Source of the DNA: Phytoactinopolyspora halotolerans
GTDB taxonomy: Bacteria > Actinomycetota > Actinomycetes > Jiangellales > Jiangellaceae
DNA length: 64,000 nucleotides
Direction: 5' to 3'
NCBI RefSeq assembly: GCF_010550675.1
Contig: NZ_JAAGOA010000003.1
Span: 248,001 to 312,000 of the forward strand
Shown here: in pieces, positions 27,701-35,553 of the stretch
How positions within the stretch are numbered: the stretch's first letter is position 1
Layout of the letters: every line of letters starts with the position of its first letter
Position numbers and translations under genes: made by a program
Notes under the pieces: model-generated
The model's input: the letters and a program-made list of their open reading frames with translations, nothing else
The model's database searches: none
Told to the model about the DNA's origin: nothing

Positions 27701-29353
27701 CCCGTCGGCCAGGTCCCGGCTCAGCCGCTCCCACTGCAGCTCCTGCAGCCCGAGGACGACGATCGAGTCCACCCGGAAGCTGTCACCCGACTCCTGCCCG
27801 GGCAGCGGCACGTCGACCGTGCCGTCGTCGGCGGCCGCGTCAGCGGCCGTGCTGTCGTCCGTGGTCTGCGACCCATCGGCCGTCTCCGGGGCCCGGAACG
27901 GACCGGACGACGCGCCGCGATACGCCAGCAGGGCGATGGCGCCGCGTTCCTCGGCGAGTCTGGCCTGCTCCAGCATGTACGGCTGAACGTTGGCCAGATC
28001 CTGCGGGATGGACGCCCGATAGGCGACGACCTTACCGGTGACGTCCCCGACCCGCTCGTAGTCCTCCTCCGTTCCGGCACCGACATCCACCAGGTCGCCG
28101 GTCACGGTTTCGGTCGGCGGGGATGCCGAGTACGGTGCCCGGAACGTCTCCAGCGGTTCCTCCCGCGGTGCCACCATGTGTGCGGTGGGCAGGGTCAGGC
28201 CGCTGGCCGAGGCGCCGACGGCGAGGACACCGTCAGCCACCGCGGGCGAGAGCACCGTCTGCGCACCGGGACCGGCGTTGCCGGCGGCCGCGACCACGAC
28301 GACGCCCCGCTCGGCGGCGGCCGTCGCGGCCCGGCCGATGGGATCGGAGCCGTCGCCCGGTCCGCCGAGGCTGAGGTTGACGACGTCCGCGCGGTGTGGG
28401 TTGGCCGGGTCGACGGCGGCTTCGAGCCCGGCGATGATGTCCGACTCCCAGCCGCCGCCGCCCGCGTCGAGCACCTTGTAGGCGCTGATGGACGCGTCGG
28501 GGGCCACACCGAGGACCTCGTGGTCCGAATCGGTCGCGCCACCGCCGTCGCTGCTGCCGCCGCCTTCACCGGCGATGACGCCGGCGACGTGGGTGCCGTG
28601 ACCGTTGTCGTCCATCGGGTCGCCGTCGTCGTTGACGAAGTCGTACCCGTCCACCACTTTGTGCTCAGCGCCGAAGCCCTCGCCGAGGGAGTGATGCGTG
28701 TAATCCACGCCGGTGTCCAGCACGGCCACCGTCGTCCCCGCACCGCGTGCGGGCGAACCGCCGGGGTCGGTGCGGTCCCAGACGTCGGGTGCCCCGATCA
28801 GCTCGACGCTGATGTCGGTGAGTGCCCGCAACCGTTGCTCGCGCGCCACGCTGTGCACGCCGGGGAGATCGGCGAGCCGGTCCACGTCGGATTCGGCCAC
28901 GGTCATGGCGACACCGTTGAGCAGGTCGGTGAACTGCTGCTCAGGGTCCACGGCCAGGCCCGCGTCGTCGGCGGCGCCGAAGAGGTCGTCCTGGGCCGAG
29001 CGAAGTGCGGCGCGGCGTTCCTCGACGCGCGCCCGCAGCCGGCGGTCGGTCGCCAGCGCGTCGATGCCGACCTTGCCGTCCGACGTGGCGTCGCGCCGGC
29101 CGTCGTCATCCGAGGTGACATCGTCGGTGCTGGCCTCGTCGGCGCTGGTCTCGTCGGCGACGGCGAACGCCGGCTCACCGCTGAGTTCCACGATCACCCG
29201 GACCGTTGCTTCGCCGGCCGGCGGCGTTCCGGTGGCCTCCAGTGAGACGGCGGCGAGCGCGAGCGATGCGCTGAGCGCCAGGAACGACGCTGGGCGAGTC
29301 AGACGTGCAGGCCCGGAATGTCGGCGGCGGTTCCGCGGGTGGGGGCGTGGCAT
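24776..29353 (-). CDS. secreted subtilisin-like protease with sortilin/BNR-type C-terminal half
   Basis: A 1525-residue exported serine protease. Signal peptide in the first 50 residues (SFLALSASLALAAVS). An inhibitor-like propeptide region (VRVIVELSGEPAF) precedes the S8 domain: Asp in VLDTGVDYTHH (about 210), His in NGHGTHVAGVIAG (about 251) and Ser in SGTSMAAPHVAG (about 608). A PA-type insertion separates His and Ser. The C-terminal half holds repeated Asp-box/BNR motifs such as SDDGGATW, DGGESWTAHP, STDGGTGW and STDGGQTWTNVS, typical of sortilin-like propellers. The ATG at 29353 has AGGAG at good spacing; a GTG at 29401 was rejected. It is divergent from a helix-turn-helix regulator. The substrate is unknown. 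Confidence 0.93.
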   Translation of the reverse strand: MPRPHPRNRRRHSGPARLTRPASFLALSASLALAAVSLEATGTPPAGEATVRVIVELSGEPAFAVADETSADEASTDDVTSDDDGRRDATSDGKVGIDALATDRRLRARVEERRAALRSAQDDLFGAADDAGLAVDPEQQFTDLLNGVAMTVAESDVDRLADLPGVHSVAREQRLRALTDISVELIGAPDVWDRTDPGGSPARGAGTTVAVLDTGVDYTHHSLGEGFGAEHKVVDGYDFVNDDGDPMDDNGHGTHVAGVIAGEGGGSSDGGGATDSDHEVLGVAPDASISAYKVLDAGGGGWESDIIAGLEAAVDPANPHRADVVNLSLGGPGDGSDPIGRAATAAAERGVVVVAAAGNAGPGAQTVLSPAVADGVLAVGASASGLTLPTAHMVAPREEPLETFRAPYSASPPTETVTGDLVDVGAGTEEDYERVGDVTGKVVAYRASIPQDLANVQPYMLEQARLAEERGAIALLAYRGASSGPFRAPETADGSQTTDDSTAADAAADDGTVDVPLPGQESGDSFRVDSIVVLGLQELQWERLSRDLADGPVRIAVSGEDVTDRVASFSSRGPTSDFSLKPDLVAPGVEIRSAWPTAQWGPGVYRTSGTSMAAPHVAGSAALLRQLDPEADAGTVTARLIGSAVALDDVAPATAGAGRLDVEAAASAAIVASPASLSLGLADMAADDDGGVSADGVVVLRNDGAADAQVKVRTQAAPGSAGTATVTPSVATVPAGGELEVQLMVDGELPANDADLAGWIVADLVDGDAAPDPEAGSAADTDDPAPESTARQATVRVPYLLAVRPLVVQTSPDPSDGTSAAFIWSPAPLTEPPVVTVTPPRGAPYRVTATHNHDRWYRADLSGDRAGAYQVTAEATAQDGQRLTGASSFEVSDGRTGSPSPMRWQPIGPNSAAGPISTTPADDDVAVVAQYTKAGPWRTDDGGASWSQHTRLPVAAGTGEAVVDAHDADTIWYAVNGSTGGVLNAVMDPTYQGRILRSDDGGATWRVLDFPDTHVIALLGDSGTRGLVAVTADALMVSLDGGESWTAHPNPAGGDPLGAAVSGDDLYLATSSAVWTVRGLLTGSPSGTERVYRAGDGYAERIAGIAADDELVALLIGGDRVLGSSDAGANWPELYGFDGGGMTISMDGGDIMVATYRPENHIGRDHGTSWTRVPQPVPGAVEDDVAHWPGGGLLWSSPGAGLFHTDDEGGDPRRIGVPGETVHDLAVSVDERGTPQLLAGTDLDVFDTDLPLRPRLDADVAEWGLSGSEAHVGTRVGQLAVVEDEPSTVWKIRKDALSQFWVYRSTDGGTGWELRGRTVETPFDLVVAPADPNRVAVPFWSLAGSGLYVTADAGEEWRKLFHDEVFTTAASDPADPDRLWLGSSSGLFRSDDFGETVEKVLDGQVTSVAVSGSRVVAAGPEIRVSDDGGQTFAGAATGDVPMLVGDLLVSPADPDTWYAASGPFTANGLVKGGRGVLRSTDGGQTWTNVSAGLQNLDVVTLEVSPDGRWLFAGTVDGGVHRVRTR

Positions 29354-29494
29354 TTCAGACTCCTGACGGTCGGGGGCGGACGACGGAGAATGCGTCGCCA
29401 CGGTGCGGCGCTGTCGAAGTGGTTTGGACCATTTCTAACGGGACGGTCGCGGCCCCACAACGATCACGGCTGGCCTCTTGTGGCCGATGGCACA

Positions 29495-30652
29495 ATGCGG
29501 CCACGATCGCGCCCTGTGCGTACCGACGACGAACCGGCGACTCCCCGGCCGGCCGGAGCCCGCGGATTCGAGCGGCCGGACGGCACGGCCCGTCCGGCCG
29601 GCGGCGACGGCTACTCGCTCACGCCCGTCGGCGTGGGCGAGTTCGACGAGCACGTCTACCGCACCCTGCTCACCCGCACCGATGCGACACCGGCCGACCT
29701 CGCCGAACAGCTGGGCAGCCCGCCCGCACGGGTAGACCGGGCATTCGCGCGGCTGCGGTCGCTCGGTCTGGTCACCCGGATGTCGGGAAGGCATCCGCGG
29801 TACACGGCGGTCGATCCGGAGGCCGCCGTCGAGTCGCTGGTGCGGGCCCGGTCCACCGAGCTGGAGCAGGTCCGCTCGTCGGTGCTGGCGCTGTCGGCCA
29901 TGTTCCACGCGGTGCGGCGGCAAGAAGGCGCCGGCGGAACCATCGAAGTGCTCAACGGCCCAGAGGAGCTCGGCCGCTGGTTCGTCCGCCTGCAGCATCA
30001 GGTGCGCGACGAGATGCTCGCCCTGGACCGGCCGCCGTATGCACTGGCCGCCGCGAACCCGGTGGAGCCGCTTACTCTGGACGCCGGGGTGCGGTGGAGA
30101 GCGATCTATGCGCCCGAGTCCCTGGAGATTCCGGGTGCCCTGCAGGAGATCGAGTCGCTGGGCGCCCGCGGGGAGCAGAGCCGGGTGCTCGCCGGGTTGC
30201 CGATGAAGCTGGCGATCGCCGACCGACGCATCGCGCTGCTGCCGCTGCACCTGGACGTCGCGCATGCCCAGGCCGCGGTGATCCGCGAGTCCACCCTGCT
30301 GGACGCGCTCGTGGCGCTGTTCGAGTTCTACTGGAAGCGCGCCGTGCCGATCGGGGACAGCGGCGGAGACCGCAGCGGCAGGAGCGATTCCGGCGACGGC
30401 CGTCCCGGCGACGGCAGACCAAGCGACGGCGGTCCTGGCGACGGCGGTCCTGGCGACGGCGACGAGGGCACGGCGGACGACCGCGAACTGGCCCGGTTGC
30501 TGGCCAGCGGCCTCACCGACAGCGCGATAGCCCGGCAGCTGGGGCTGTCCACACGGACGATGCGACGCCGGACGCGGCGGCTGTTCGACGAGTTGGCGGC
30601 CAGCAACCGCTTCCAGGCCGGCGTGCAGGCGGCCAGGCGAGGCTGGCTCTAG
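29495..30652 (+). CDS. two-HTH transcriptional regulator (TrmB-like N-terminus, LuxR-like C-terminus)
   Basis: This 385-residue protein has a winged helix-turn-helix near residues 50-110 (ATPADLAEQLGSPPARVDRAFARLRSLGLV). A central domain resembles TrmB-type regulators (RARSTELEQVRSSVLAL). The C-terminal LuxR-type helix-turn-helix is LASGLTDSAIARQLGLSTRTMRRR. A Gly/Asp/Pro repeat (about residues 292-325, bases 30370-30470) joins the last two parts. The start is uncertain: ATG 29495 is chosen, with GTG 29516 as an alternative. Divergent placement 140 bases from the giant protease suggests it controls that gene. Confidence 0.82.
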   Translation: MRPRSRPVRTDDEPATPRPAGARGFERPDGTARPAGGDGYSLTPVGVGEFDEHVYRTLLTRTDATPADLAEQLGSPPARVDRAFARLRSLGLVTRMSGRHPRYTAVDPEAAVESLVRARSTELEQVRSSVLALSAMFHAVRRQEGAGGTIEVLNGPEELGRWFVRLQHQVRDEMLALDRPPYALAAANPVEPLTLDAGVRWRAIYAPESLEIPGALQEIESLGARGEQSRVLAGLPMKLAIADRRIALLPLHLDVAHAQAAVIRESTLLDALVALFEFYWKRAVPIGDSGGDRSGRSDSGDGRPGDGRPSDGGPGDGGPGDGDEGTADDRELARLLASGLTDSAIARQLGLSTRTMRRRTRRLFDELAASNRFQAGVQAARRGWL

Positions 30653-30741
30653 GTCGGGCGGGCAAGACGTGCGTGCCGGGCAGATGGACGGTTGGAGCCG
30701 CGTGCCGCCGCTCGCGTCGATCATCACGTACGGTGTTGTCC

Positions 30742-31395
30742 ATGCGAGTGGTGATCGCGGGCGGACACGGGAAAATCGCACTGCGACTGGAACGGCTGCT
30801 GACACTCCGCGGGGACGAGGCGATCGGTCTGGTGCGTAACCCGGACCACGCCGCCGACCTCGCCGACGTCGGGGCGACCGCCGTCGTCCTCGACCTCGAG
30901 CAGGCGTCCGTCGACGATGTCGCGGCCGAGCTGGGTGGTGTGGACGCGGTGGTGTTCGCCGCCGGTGCCGGCCCGGGAAGTGGGGCGGCGCGCAAGGACA
31001 CCGTCGACCGGGCGGCGGCGGTGCTGCTGGCCGATGCGGCCGAGCAGGCCGGTGTCCGCCGATACATCCTGATCTCATCGATGGGGGCGGGGGCGGAACC
31101 GCCACCCGGCACCGACGATGTGTTCGCGGCATACCTGCGGGCGAAGCGGGCCAGCGAGGAGGACCTGCGGGGCCGGCCGCTGGACTGGACCATCCTGCGT
31201 CCCGGGCGGCTGACCGACGACGACGGCACGGGCCGGGTCACGCTGGACGAGTCGGTGGAGCGCGGCGCCGTGTCCCGCGAGGATGTCGCCGCGGTGGTGG
31301 TCGCATTGCTGGACACGCCGTCCACGACCGGTGCCACGCTCGAGCTGGTCGGGGGTGAGGCGCCGATCGACGATGCGATCGCCCACCTCGCTTAG
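30742..31395 (+). CDS. NAD(P)-binding SDR-type oxidoreductase
   Basis: A 217-residue atypical short-chain dehydrogenase with a Rossmann fold: MRVVIAGGHGKIALRLERLL (nucleotide-binding Gly motif), DLEQASVDDVAAEL, and ILRPGRLTDD toward the end. It lacks the classic YxxxK pair in the usual place, as in YwnB/NmrA-like members that act as redox sensors or flavin/quinone reductases. The ATG at 30742 follows immediately after CATG context and is the natural start. Its stop TAG overlaps the convergent hydrolase stop by four bases, so no terminator lies between them. The reaction is unknown. Confidence 0.85.
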   Translation: MRVVIAGGHGKIALRLERLLTLRGDEAIGLVRNPDHAADLADVGATAVVLDLEQASVDDVAAELGGVDAVVFAAGAGPGSGAARKDTVDRAAAVLLADAAEQAGVRRYILISSMGAGAEPPPGTDDVFAAYLRAKRASEEDLRGRPLDWTILRPGRLTDDDGTGRVTLDESVERGAVSREDVAAVVVALLDTPSTTGATLELVGGEAPIDDAIAHLA

Positions 31396-32198
31396 TGATC
31401 GTTCGTACTCTCGGCGAAGAATTCAGTGAGCGCCGGCGCGAGGATCTCATCCGGAACCACATGCCCCTGGCCTTCGAGGCTCTGGTGGCGCCCGTTCGCC
31501 AATGCGGACGCGATTTCCCGGCCCGCGTCGACCATCCAGTCCAGGGTCTCTCCGCCGGTCAGGACCAACCCGGGTATGGACACGCCACGAGCCTGCTCGG
31601 CGGGCGTGAGGCCAGCCCTGCTCCGAGGACTCATGACTTCGAAGGGATCGTAGGCCAAGGTAGGTGCGTTGGCGATCATCGCCGGGTCCTGGCTCACATG
31701 CGCGATGACCTCCTCCGGCAGTCCGGTCTGGGAGAGGAATGTCTCGATCGCCTCGCTTCTACGGTCCTGGGTGAGCAGCATTCTGATCTCTTCGCCCTGC
31801 TCTTCCTCGAATTGTCGCTGCTCAGGGGTATCGGGGCCGAACGGTGGCTCGTGCAGAACGAACCGGTCGATCCGGAGGCCGCGTTCCGCCGCGTGGAGGA
31901 CCAGGCCGGCGCCGGAGGAATGGCCGTATACCGACGCCGCCCCGCCTGACGCGGAGATCAAAGCGTCGAGATCCTCGATCTCACGCTCCACGGCGTACGG
32001 GGCCGTATCACCGCTGTCACCCCGGCCGCGCCGATCGTAGTTGACGACGGTGAAGCGCTCGGCCAGCCGTTCAGCGAGGGATCGGTACGTCGTCCGGCCC
32101 TGGAGTGCGCCCGCGACGAGGATAACCGTCCGGCCGGTTCCGAAACGGTCGAAGACGATCGGGGTGCCATCCTTCGACGTGACCTGTTCCTCCGACAT
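31392..32198 (-). CDS. alpha/beta hydrolase
   Basis: A 268-residue alpha/beta-fold hydrolase. Visible elements are the oxyanion region (VILVAGALQGR), YDRRGRGDSGD, the nucleophile elbow YGHSSGAGL (Ser), and a C-terminal GQGHVVPDEI with the catalytic His. Such proteins act on esters, lactones or haloalkanes, and the substrate is not readable. Divergent from the TetR gene, with matching operator half-sites between them, so repression by that TetR is likely. The ATG at 32198 has AGGAGG-like sequence upstream (the plus strand reads GCCTCCTGG). Confidence 0.9.
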   Translation of the reverse strand: MSEEQVTSKDGTPIVFDRFGTGRTVILVAGALQGRTTYRSLAERLAERFTVVNYDRRGRGDSGDTAPYAVEREIEDLDALISASGGAASVYGHSSGAGLVLHAAERGLRIDRFVLHEPPFGPDTPEQRQFEEEQGEEIRMLLTQDRRSEAIETFLSQTGLPEEVIAHVSQDPAMIANAPTLAYDPFEVMSPRSRAGLTPAEQARGVSIPGLVLTGGETLDWMVDAGREIASALANGRHQSLEGQGHVVPDEILAPALTEFFAESTNDH

Positions 32199-32229
32199 GG
32201 TGCCTCCTGGAGCCGTCCTAAGAAACTAA

Positions 32230-32284
32230 ACTAAACGGTACGGTAGCAGCGAGGGTAGGTCAGCACAATACTGAACCGTTTAGT
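32230..32284. promoter_or_regulatory. paired TetR operator sites in divergent promoter
   Basis: A perfect 10-base inverted pair: ACTAAACGGT at 32230-32239 and ACCGTTTAGT at 32275-32284. The right copy extends to a 15-bp pseudo-palindrome ACTGAACCGTTTAGT (32270-32284), a typical TetR-dimer site. Each copy reads CCGTTTAGT toward its own downstream gene, so one site covers each of the two divergent promoters. Confidence 0.65.
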
Positions 32285-32309
32285 AATATGCTGGCCAAGG
32301 AGGCCGACG

Positions 32310-32948
32310 ATGGACAAGGTAACGACGGAGTCTGGCGCCGATCGTTCCGCGCACAAGCGGGCGACGATTCTCGAGGCCGCGCGCGCGGTGTTCCTCAGCA
32401 AGGGATATGCCGGCGCCAGCATGGACGAGATCGCCGCGCGCGCGGCCGTGTCCAAGCCGACCGTCTACAAGAATTTCGGCGACAAACAGGCGTTATTCGC
32501 GGCCATCATCACCAGCGACATCTCGGACGCCGAGGAGCGTTCGCAGACGCTCGTCGAGGCGCTGCCGCACGGCGAGGACATCGAAGGGAGTCTACGCAAG
32601 TTCGCGCGCCGTCATGTCACCGTGGTGACGCAGCCACATCTGATCAAGATCCGCCGCCTGATCATCGCCGAGGCCGATCGCTTCCCCGAACTAGCCCGAA
32701 CGTGGTACGAAGCCGCACCGGGCCGCGCCCACGCGAACCTCGCCGAGCTGTTCCAGGAGATCGCCGCGCAAGGACGCTTGAACATTTCCGACCCGATGCT
32801 CGCGGCCGAGTACTTCAACTGGCTGGTGCTGTCTATCCCGCTCAACAAGGCGATGTTTCTTGGCAGTAACACCCAATTCAGCCGTGCCGCTTTGCACCGC
32901 TATGCCGATGAGGCCGTCCGCATCTTTCTCGCCGCCTACGGGCCCTGA
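32310..32948 (+). CDS. TetR-family transcriptional repressor
   Basis: A 212-residue regulator. The TetR helix-turn-helix occupies about residues 17-63 (TILEAARAVFLSKGYAGASMDEIAARAAVSKPTVYKNFGDK). The C-terminal ligand domain contains a segment (ADRFPELARTWYEAAPGRA) resembling AefR/TetR_C-type regulators. It is expected to repress itself and the divergent hydrolase through the operators at 32230-32284 and release them on binding a small molecule. The ATG at 32310 has AAGGAGG upstream. Confidence 0.92.
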   Translation: MDKVTTESGADRSAHKRATILEAARAVFLSKGYAGASMDEIAARAAVSKPTVYKNFGDKQALFAAIITSDISDAEERSQTLVEALPHGEDIEGSLRKFARRHVTVVTQPHLIKIRRLIIAEADRFPELARTWYEAAPGRAHANLAELFQEIAAQGRLNISDPMLAAEYFNWLVLSIPLNKAMFLGSNTQFSRAALHRYADEAVRIFLAAYGP

Positions 32949-33086
32949 TCACCGCGTTGGCGGCCTGGTCATCTCGAGGTAGCGCACTAAGACCGCCAGC
33001 CGGGTTGATCAGCATGTCTGTGCGCGGCCACCGACGGCAGCTGAGCTCACGTGAGCGGTGATGAGTATCCACGTAGGCTTGGGCGC

Positions 33087-34442
33087 GTGAACGACGCGCC
33101 CGTGACCACCTCGCCCAGCGTCACGCCGGACCCGGTGACGCTGGCCGAGGTCGAGTTCGCCCTGTTCGGTATCGGGCCGGCGAAGGTGGCCGTCCGGGTC
33201 CCGACCAAGATTGGCGTGGAGGCGGTGCAGACCGGTCGGCTCGTCATCACCGACCGTGAGGGCGCACCGGTGGCCGGGCTGAGCGTTGAGGATATGCGGG
33301 ACGGAGCCGCCGTGGCGGCCCCTTCGGCAGGCGACGTGGCGTCCGAGGACGCCGACCTGGAGGAGGCGGTCCCGGTCTCCGGCGTGGTGGAGCCGCTTGC
33401 GCGCACTGCCGATGGTGATAGCGACGGCGAACACCGCTCCGGCCCTTACTCGTGGCTGCGGCTCGCTCCTGGCCAGGTGAGATTCGACGGTGCAGCGGCC
33501 GTCGTCGGGCACGACCCTATCGATGCACCCAACCTGGACGCCGTCCCGCCTGGGCAGGCCGTGCTGCTGGCGGTGCTGGACGGTCCGCGTGCGTGGCCTG
33601 GGCCGGACGGGGCGACGGTCGCACGGTCGGCGCTCGCGGTGCGTGACGAGTTGCGTGAGCAAGGCCTCTCCGTCGACGTGGTGCTCGTGCCTGCTCCGCA
33701 GTACGGCGACGCGCGCGACGACGCCGTGGCCGACGCCGTCGCGCGGGCCTACGGTGCGCAGCGGGTGCGGCCCGAGCGGACACCGGACCGGGACCGGTTA
33801 CTGGCTGCGCTGGATGGGCAGGCGGACATGCCGGTCGCCGACTGGCCGGCGGCGAGCCTGACCGCGTGGCGGCGGTGGCGGCCGGTGCGAAGCGAACGTG
33901 GTGTGGTGGTCTTCTTCACCGGGCTGTCGGGGTCGGGCAAATCGACCGTGGCCAGGGCCGTCGTCGATCGGCTCACCGAGATCACCGACCGTACTGTGAC
34001 ACTGCTGGATGGGGACATCGTGCGGCGTCATCTCTCCGCCGGCCTGGGATTCTCCCGGATCGACCGGGACCGGAACATCGAGCGGATCGGCTTTGTCGCG
34101 GCCGAGATCGCGCGGCACGGTGGGATCACCGTCTGTGCGCCGATCGCGCCGTTCGCGGCGACGCGTGCCCGGGTGCGGGCGATGGCCGAGGCGGGTGGGG
34201 ACTTCCTGCTGGTGCACGTGGCCACGCCGCTGGAGGAGTGCGAGCGTCGGGACCGTAAAGGGCTGTATGCGCGCGCCCGCCGAGGCGAGATCCCGGACTT
34301 CACGGGGATCTCCAGTCCGTACGAGGCCCCCGAGGACGCTGACCTGGTGCTCGACACGACGCACGTCACGATCCAGCAGGCCCGCGATACGGTCCTGGAT
34401 CTGCTTACCACCGGTGGATGGGTCCAGCCAAACGTCCCATGA
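33087..34442 (+). CDS. cysC: adenylyl-sulfate kinase with degenerate ATP-sulfurylase-like N-terminus
   Basis: A 451-residue fusion. The C-terminal part (about residues 270-445) is a standard APS kinase: P-loop FFTGLSGSGKST (about 276), LLDGDIVRRHLSAGLGFS, RIGFVAAEIARHGG and the PDFTGISSPYEAP substrate loop. It phosphorylates adenylyl sulfate to PAPS. The N-terminal 265 residues have no P-loop; they look like a decayed ATP-sulfurylase or nucleotidyltransferase module (FGIGPAKVAVRVP, VLLAVLDGPRAWPGPDG, DVVLVPAPQYGDARDD). No cysD/cysN is present nearby. GTG 33087 chosen; GTG 33051 is possible. The TGA stop is inside repeat C. Confidence 0.82.
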   Translation: MNDAPVTTSPSVTPDPVTLAEVEFALFGIGPAKVAVRVPTKIGVEAVQTGRLVITDREGAPVAGLSVEDMRDGAAVAAPSAGDVASEDADLEEAVPVSGVVEPLARTADGDSDGEHRSGPYSWLRLAPGQVRFDGAAAVVGHDPIDAPNLDAVPPGQAVLLAVLDGPRAWPGPDGATVARSALAVRDELREQGLSVDVVLVPAPQYGDARDDAVADAVARAYGAQRVRPERTPDRDRLLAALDGQADMPVADWPAASLTAWRRWRPVRSERGVVVFFTGLSGSGKSTVARAVVDRLTEITDRTVTLLDGDIVRRHLSAGLGFSRIDRDRNIERIGFVAAEIARHGGITVCAPIAPFAATRARVRAMAEAGGDFLLVHVATPLEECERRDRKGLYARARRGEIPDFTGISSPYEAPEDADLVLDTTHVTIQQARDTVLDLLTTGGWVQPNVP

Positions 34443-34489
34443 TCATGAACACTAACCCGTGTTATTTGAACGGCTAGTGTTCATGATCA
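34436..34489. repeat. palindromic repeat copy C (truncated right end)
   Basis: The arms TGATCATGAACACTA (34440-34454) and TAGTGTTCATGATCA (34475-34489) are perfect; the right decamer is cut after CATGATCA. The loop is the same variant as copy A. It supplies the TGA stops of both the APS kinase (34440-34442) and the convergent phosphotransferase fragment (34487-34489). Confidence 0.86.
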
Positions 34490-34771
34490 CTCGAAGAGGT
34501 GTCGGTGGGTGCGAGTCCAGTCGAGGCGCTGGTTGAGTTCGTCGAGATGGCCGTCGGCGACCCATTGGGTCTGAGGCTGTCGCCCCGCCTCCGCCAGGGT
34601 GTGAACCAGTCCGATCAGCTCTTGCTGCATGTCGATCACCGCGTCGACCAGTCCCGAGGTGGACGTGAGGCCGTACTCGTCGGCGAACACCTCCATGCGG
34701 TGTCGCCGGTTGGGTACAGACCTGTAGGGCCGAAACCGACCATGTCGATCATGTCGGGCGACGGCCGACAA
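34487..34771 (-). pseudogene. C-terminal fragment of an aminoglycoside-phosphotransferase-type protein
   Basis: The last 70 or so residues (RRHRMEVFADEYGLTSTSGL, then a helix VDAVIDMQQELIGLVHTLAEA and a tail LDWTRTHRHLFE) match the C-terminal lobe of APH/choline-kinase-like phosphotransferases as remembered. The kinase lobe, the catalytic HGD..N and the DFG-like Asp are absent. The upstream DNA does not continue the family in any frame I could follow. It is probably a remnant, not a working gene. Its stop is supplied by repeat C. Confidence 0.5.
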
Positions 34772-34887
34772 AAGTACGGCCCCGGCGACATGGTCAGAAG
34801 ACCAGGGGCCAACCGAGGCGACTAAGGCTCAGATTAACTCAAGCGGGCCGTCGTCGCATCCTGATGTGCTGTTAAGAGTGACCTATC

Positions 34888-35479
34888 GTGGCGGCTTCGA
34901 ATCATCCGGAAGCATGGATCGAGAGTTCGCTCAGTGCGCCGCGATTTCAGAAGTACCTCGACGCGGTTGGCGGCGACCGTGCCGTGGCGCTTGATCTCTA
35001 TGACTGGAACGCCGAGGCTGCGGCCGCGGTCGTGCATGACCTCGCACACCTGGAGGTCGCGCTCCGAAACGCGTATGACCGAGCACTGTCGCGTGCCGAC
35101 AGATTGATGCACTAGACGGATCCGGCTTCTGACCTGTATCGCCGAGCTGATGTTGGGTTTCTGACGCTACCTCACAACGGCCGCTCATCATGATTCGTTG
35201 TGGATCCCGTACCTGCGGCATGCGTTCCCTGCCGGTACCGATAGGCGGGATGTCCATGGTCGCATCAACCGGCTGCATAAGCTTCGCAACCGCGCTGCGC
35301 ATCATGAACCTGTCCTCTCTGCGAATCTGCCTGTGTATCTCGCGGACTTGCTCCACGTCGCCAACCTGCTTGATCAAGAGATCGGTAGCCATATCGCGGC
35401 GCACTCCAAGATCGATCAGCTTCCCCCGAGGCAGGCGCCAAAGCCGGTTACAGGCGTGCTGGCGTCCGCGGATGTGTGA
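34888..35479 (+). pseudogene. broken Abi-like (abortive-infection type) gene
   Basis: Two pieces of one family are present. The 5' piece (34888-35115, 75 residues) reads WIESSLSAPRFQKYLDAVGG and AVVHDLAHLEVALRNAYDRAL, typical of the Abi-like protein N-terminus. The 3' piece, in another frame (ending 35479), has RYLTTAAHHDSLWIPYLRHA and LRNRAAHHEPV, the family C-terminus. Just before it, the conserved GFWRYL reads GF-stop-RYL: a TGG has become TGA at 35162-35164. About 40 residues between the two pieces are missing and the frame shifts. Three faults in one gene make it non-functional. Confidence 0.75.
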
Positions 35480-35553
35480 ACGTCACCTGTGTTTGCTGTT
35501 CGGTTGTATTCGCGTGCTACTCGTCGGTGTGCATTGTCGGGCAGGCTAGAGGA

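Noticed and set aside
27506-29245. 579-codon plus-strand frame inside the protease gene
   Set aside because: Antisense to clear subtilisin active-site motifs.
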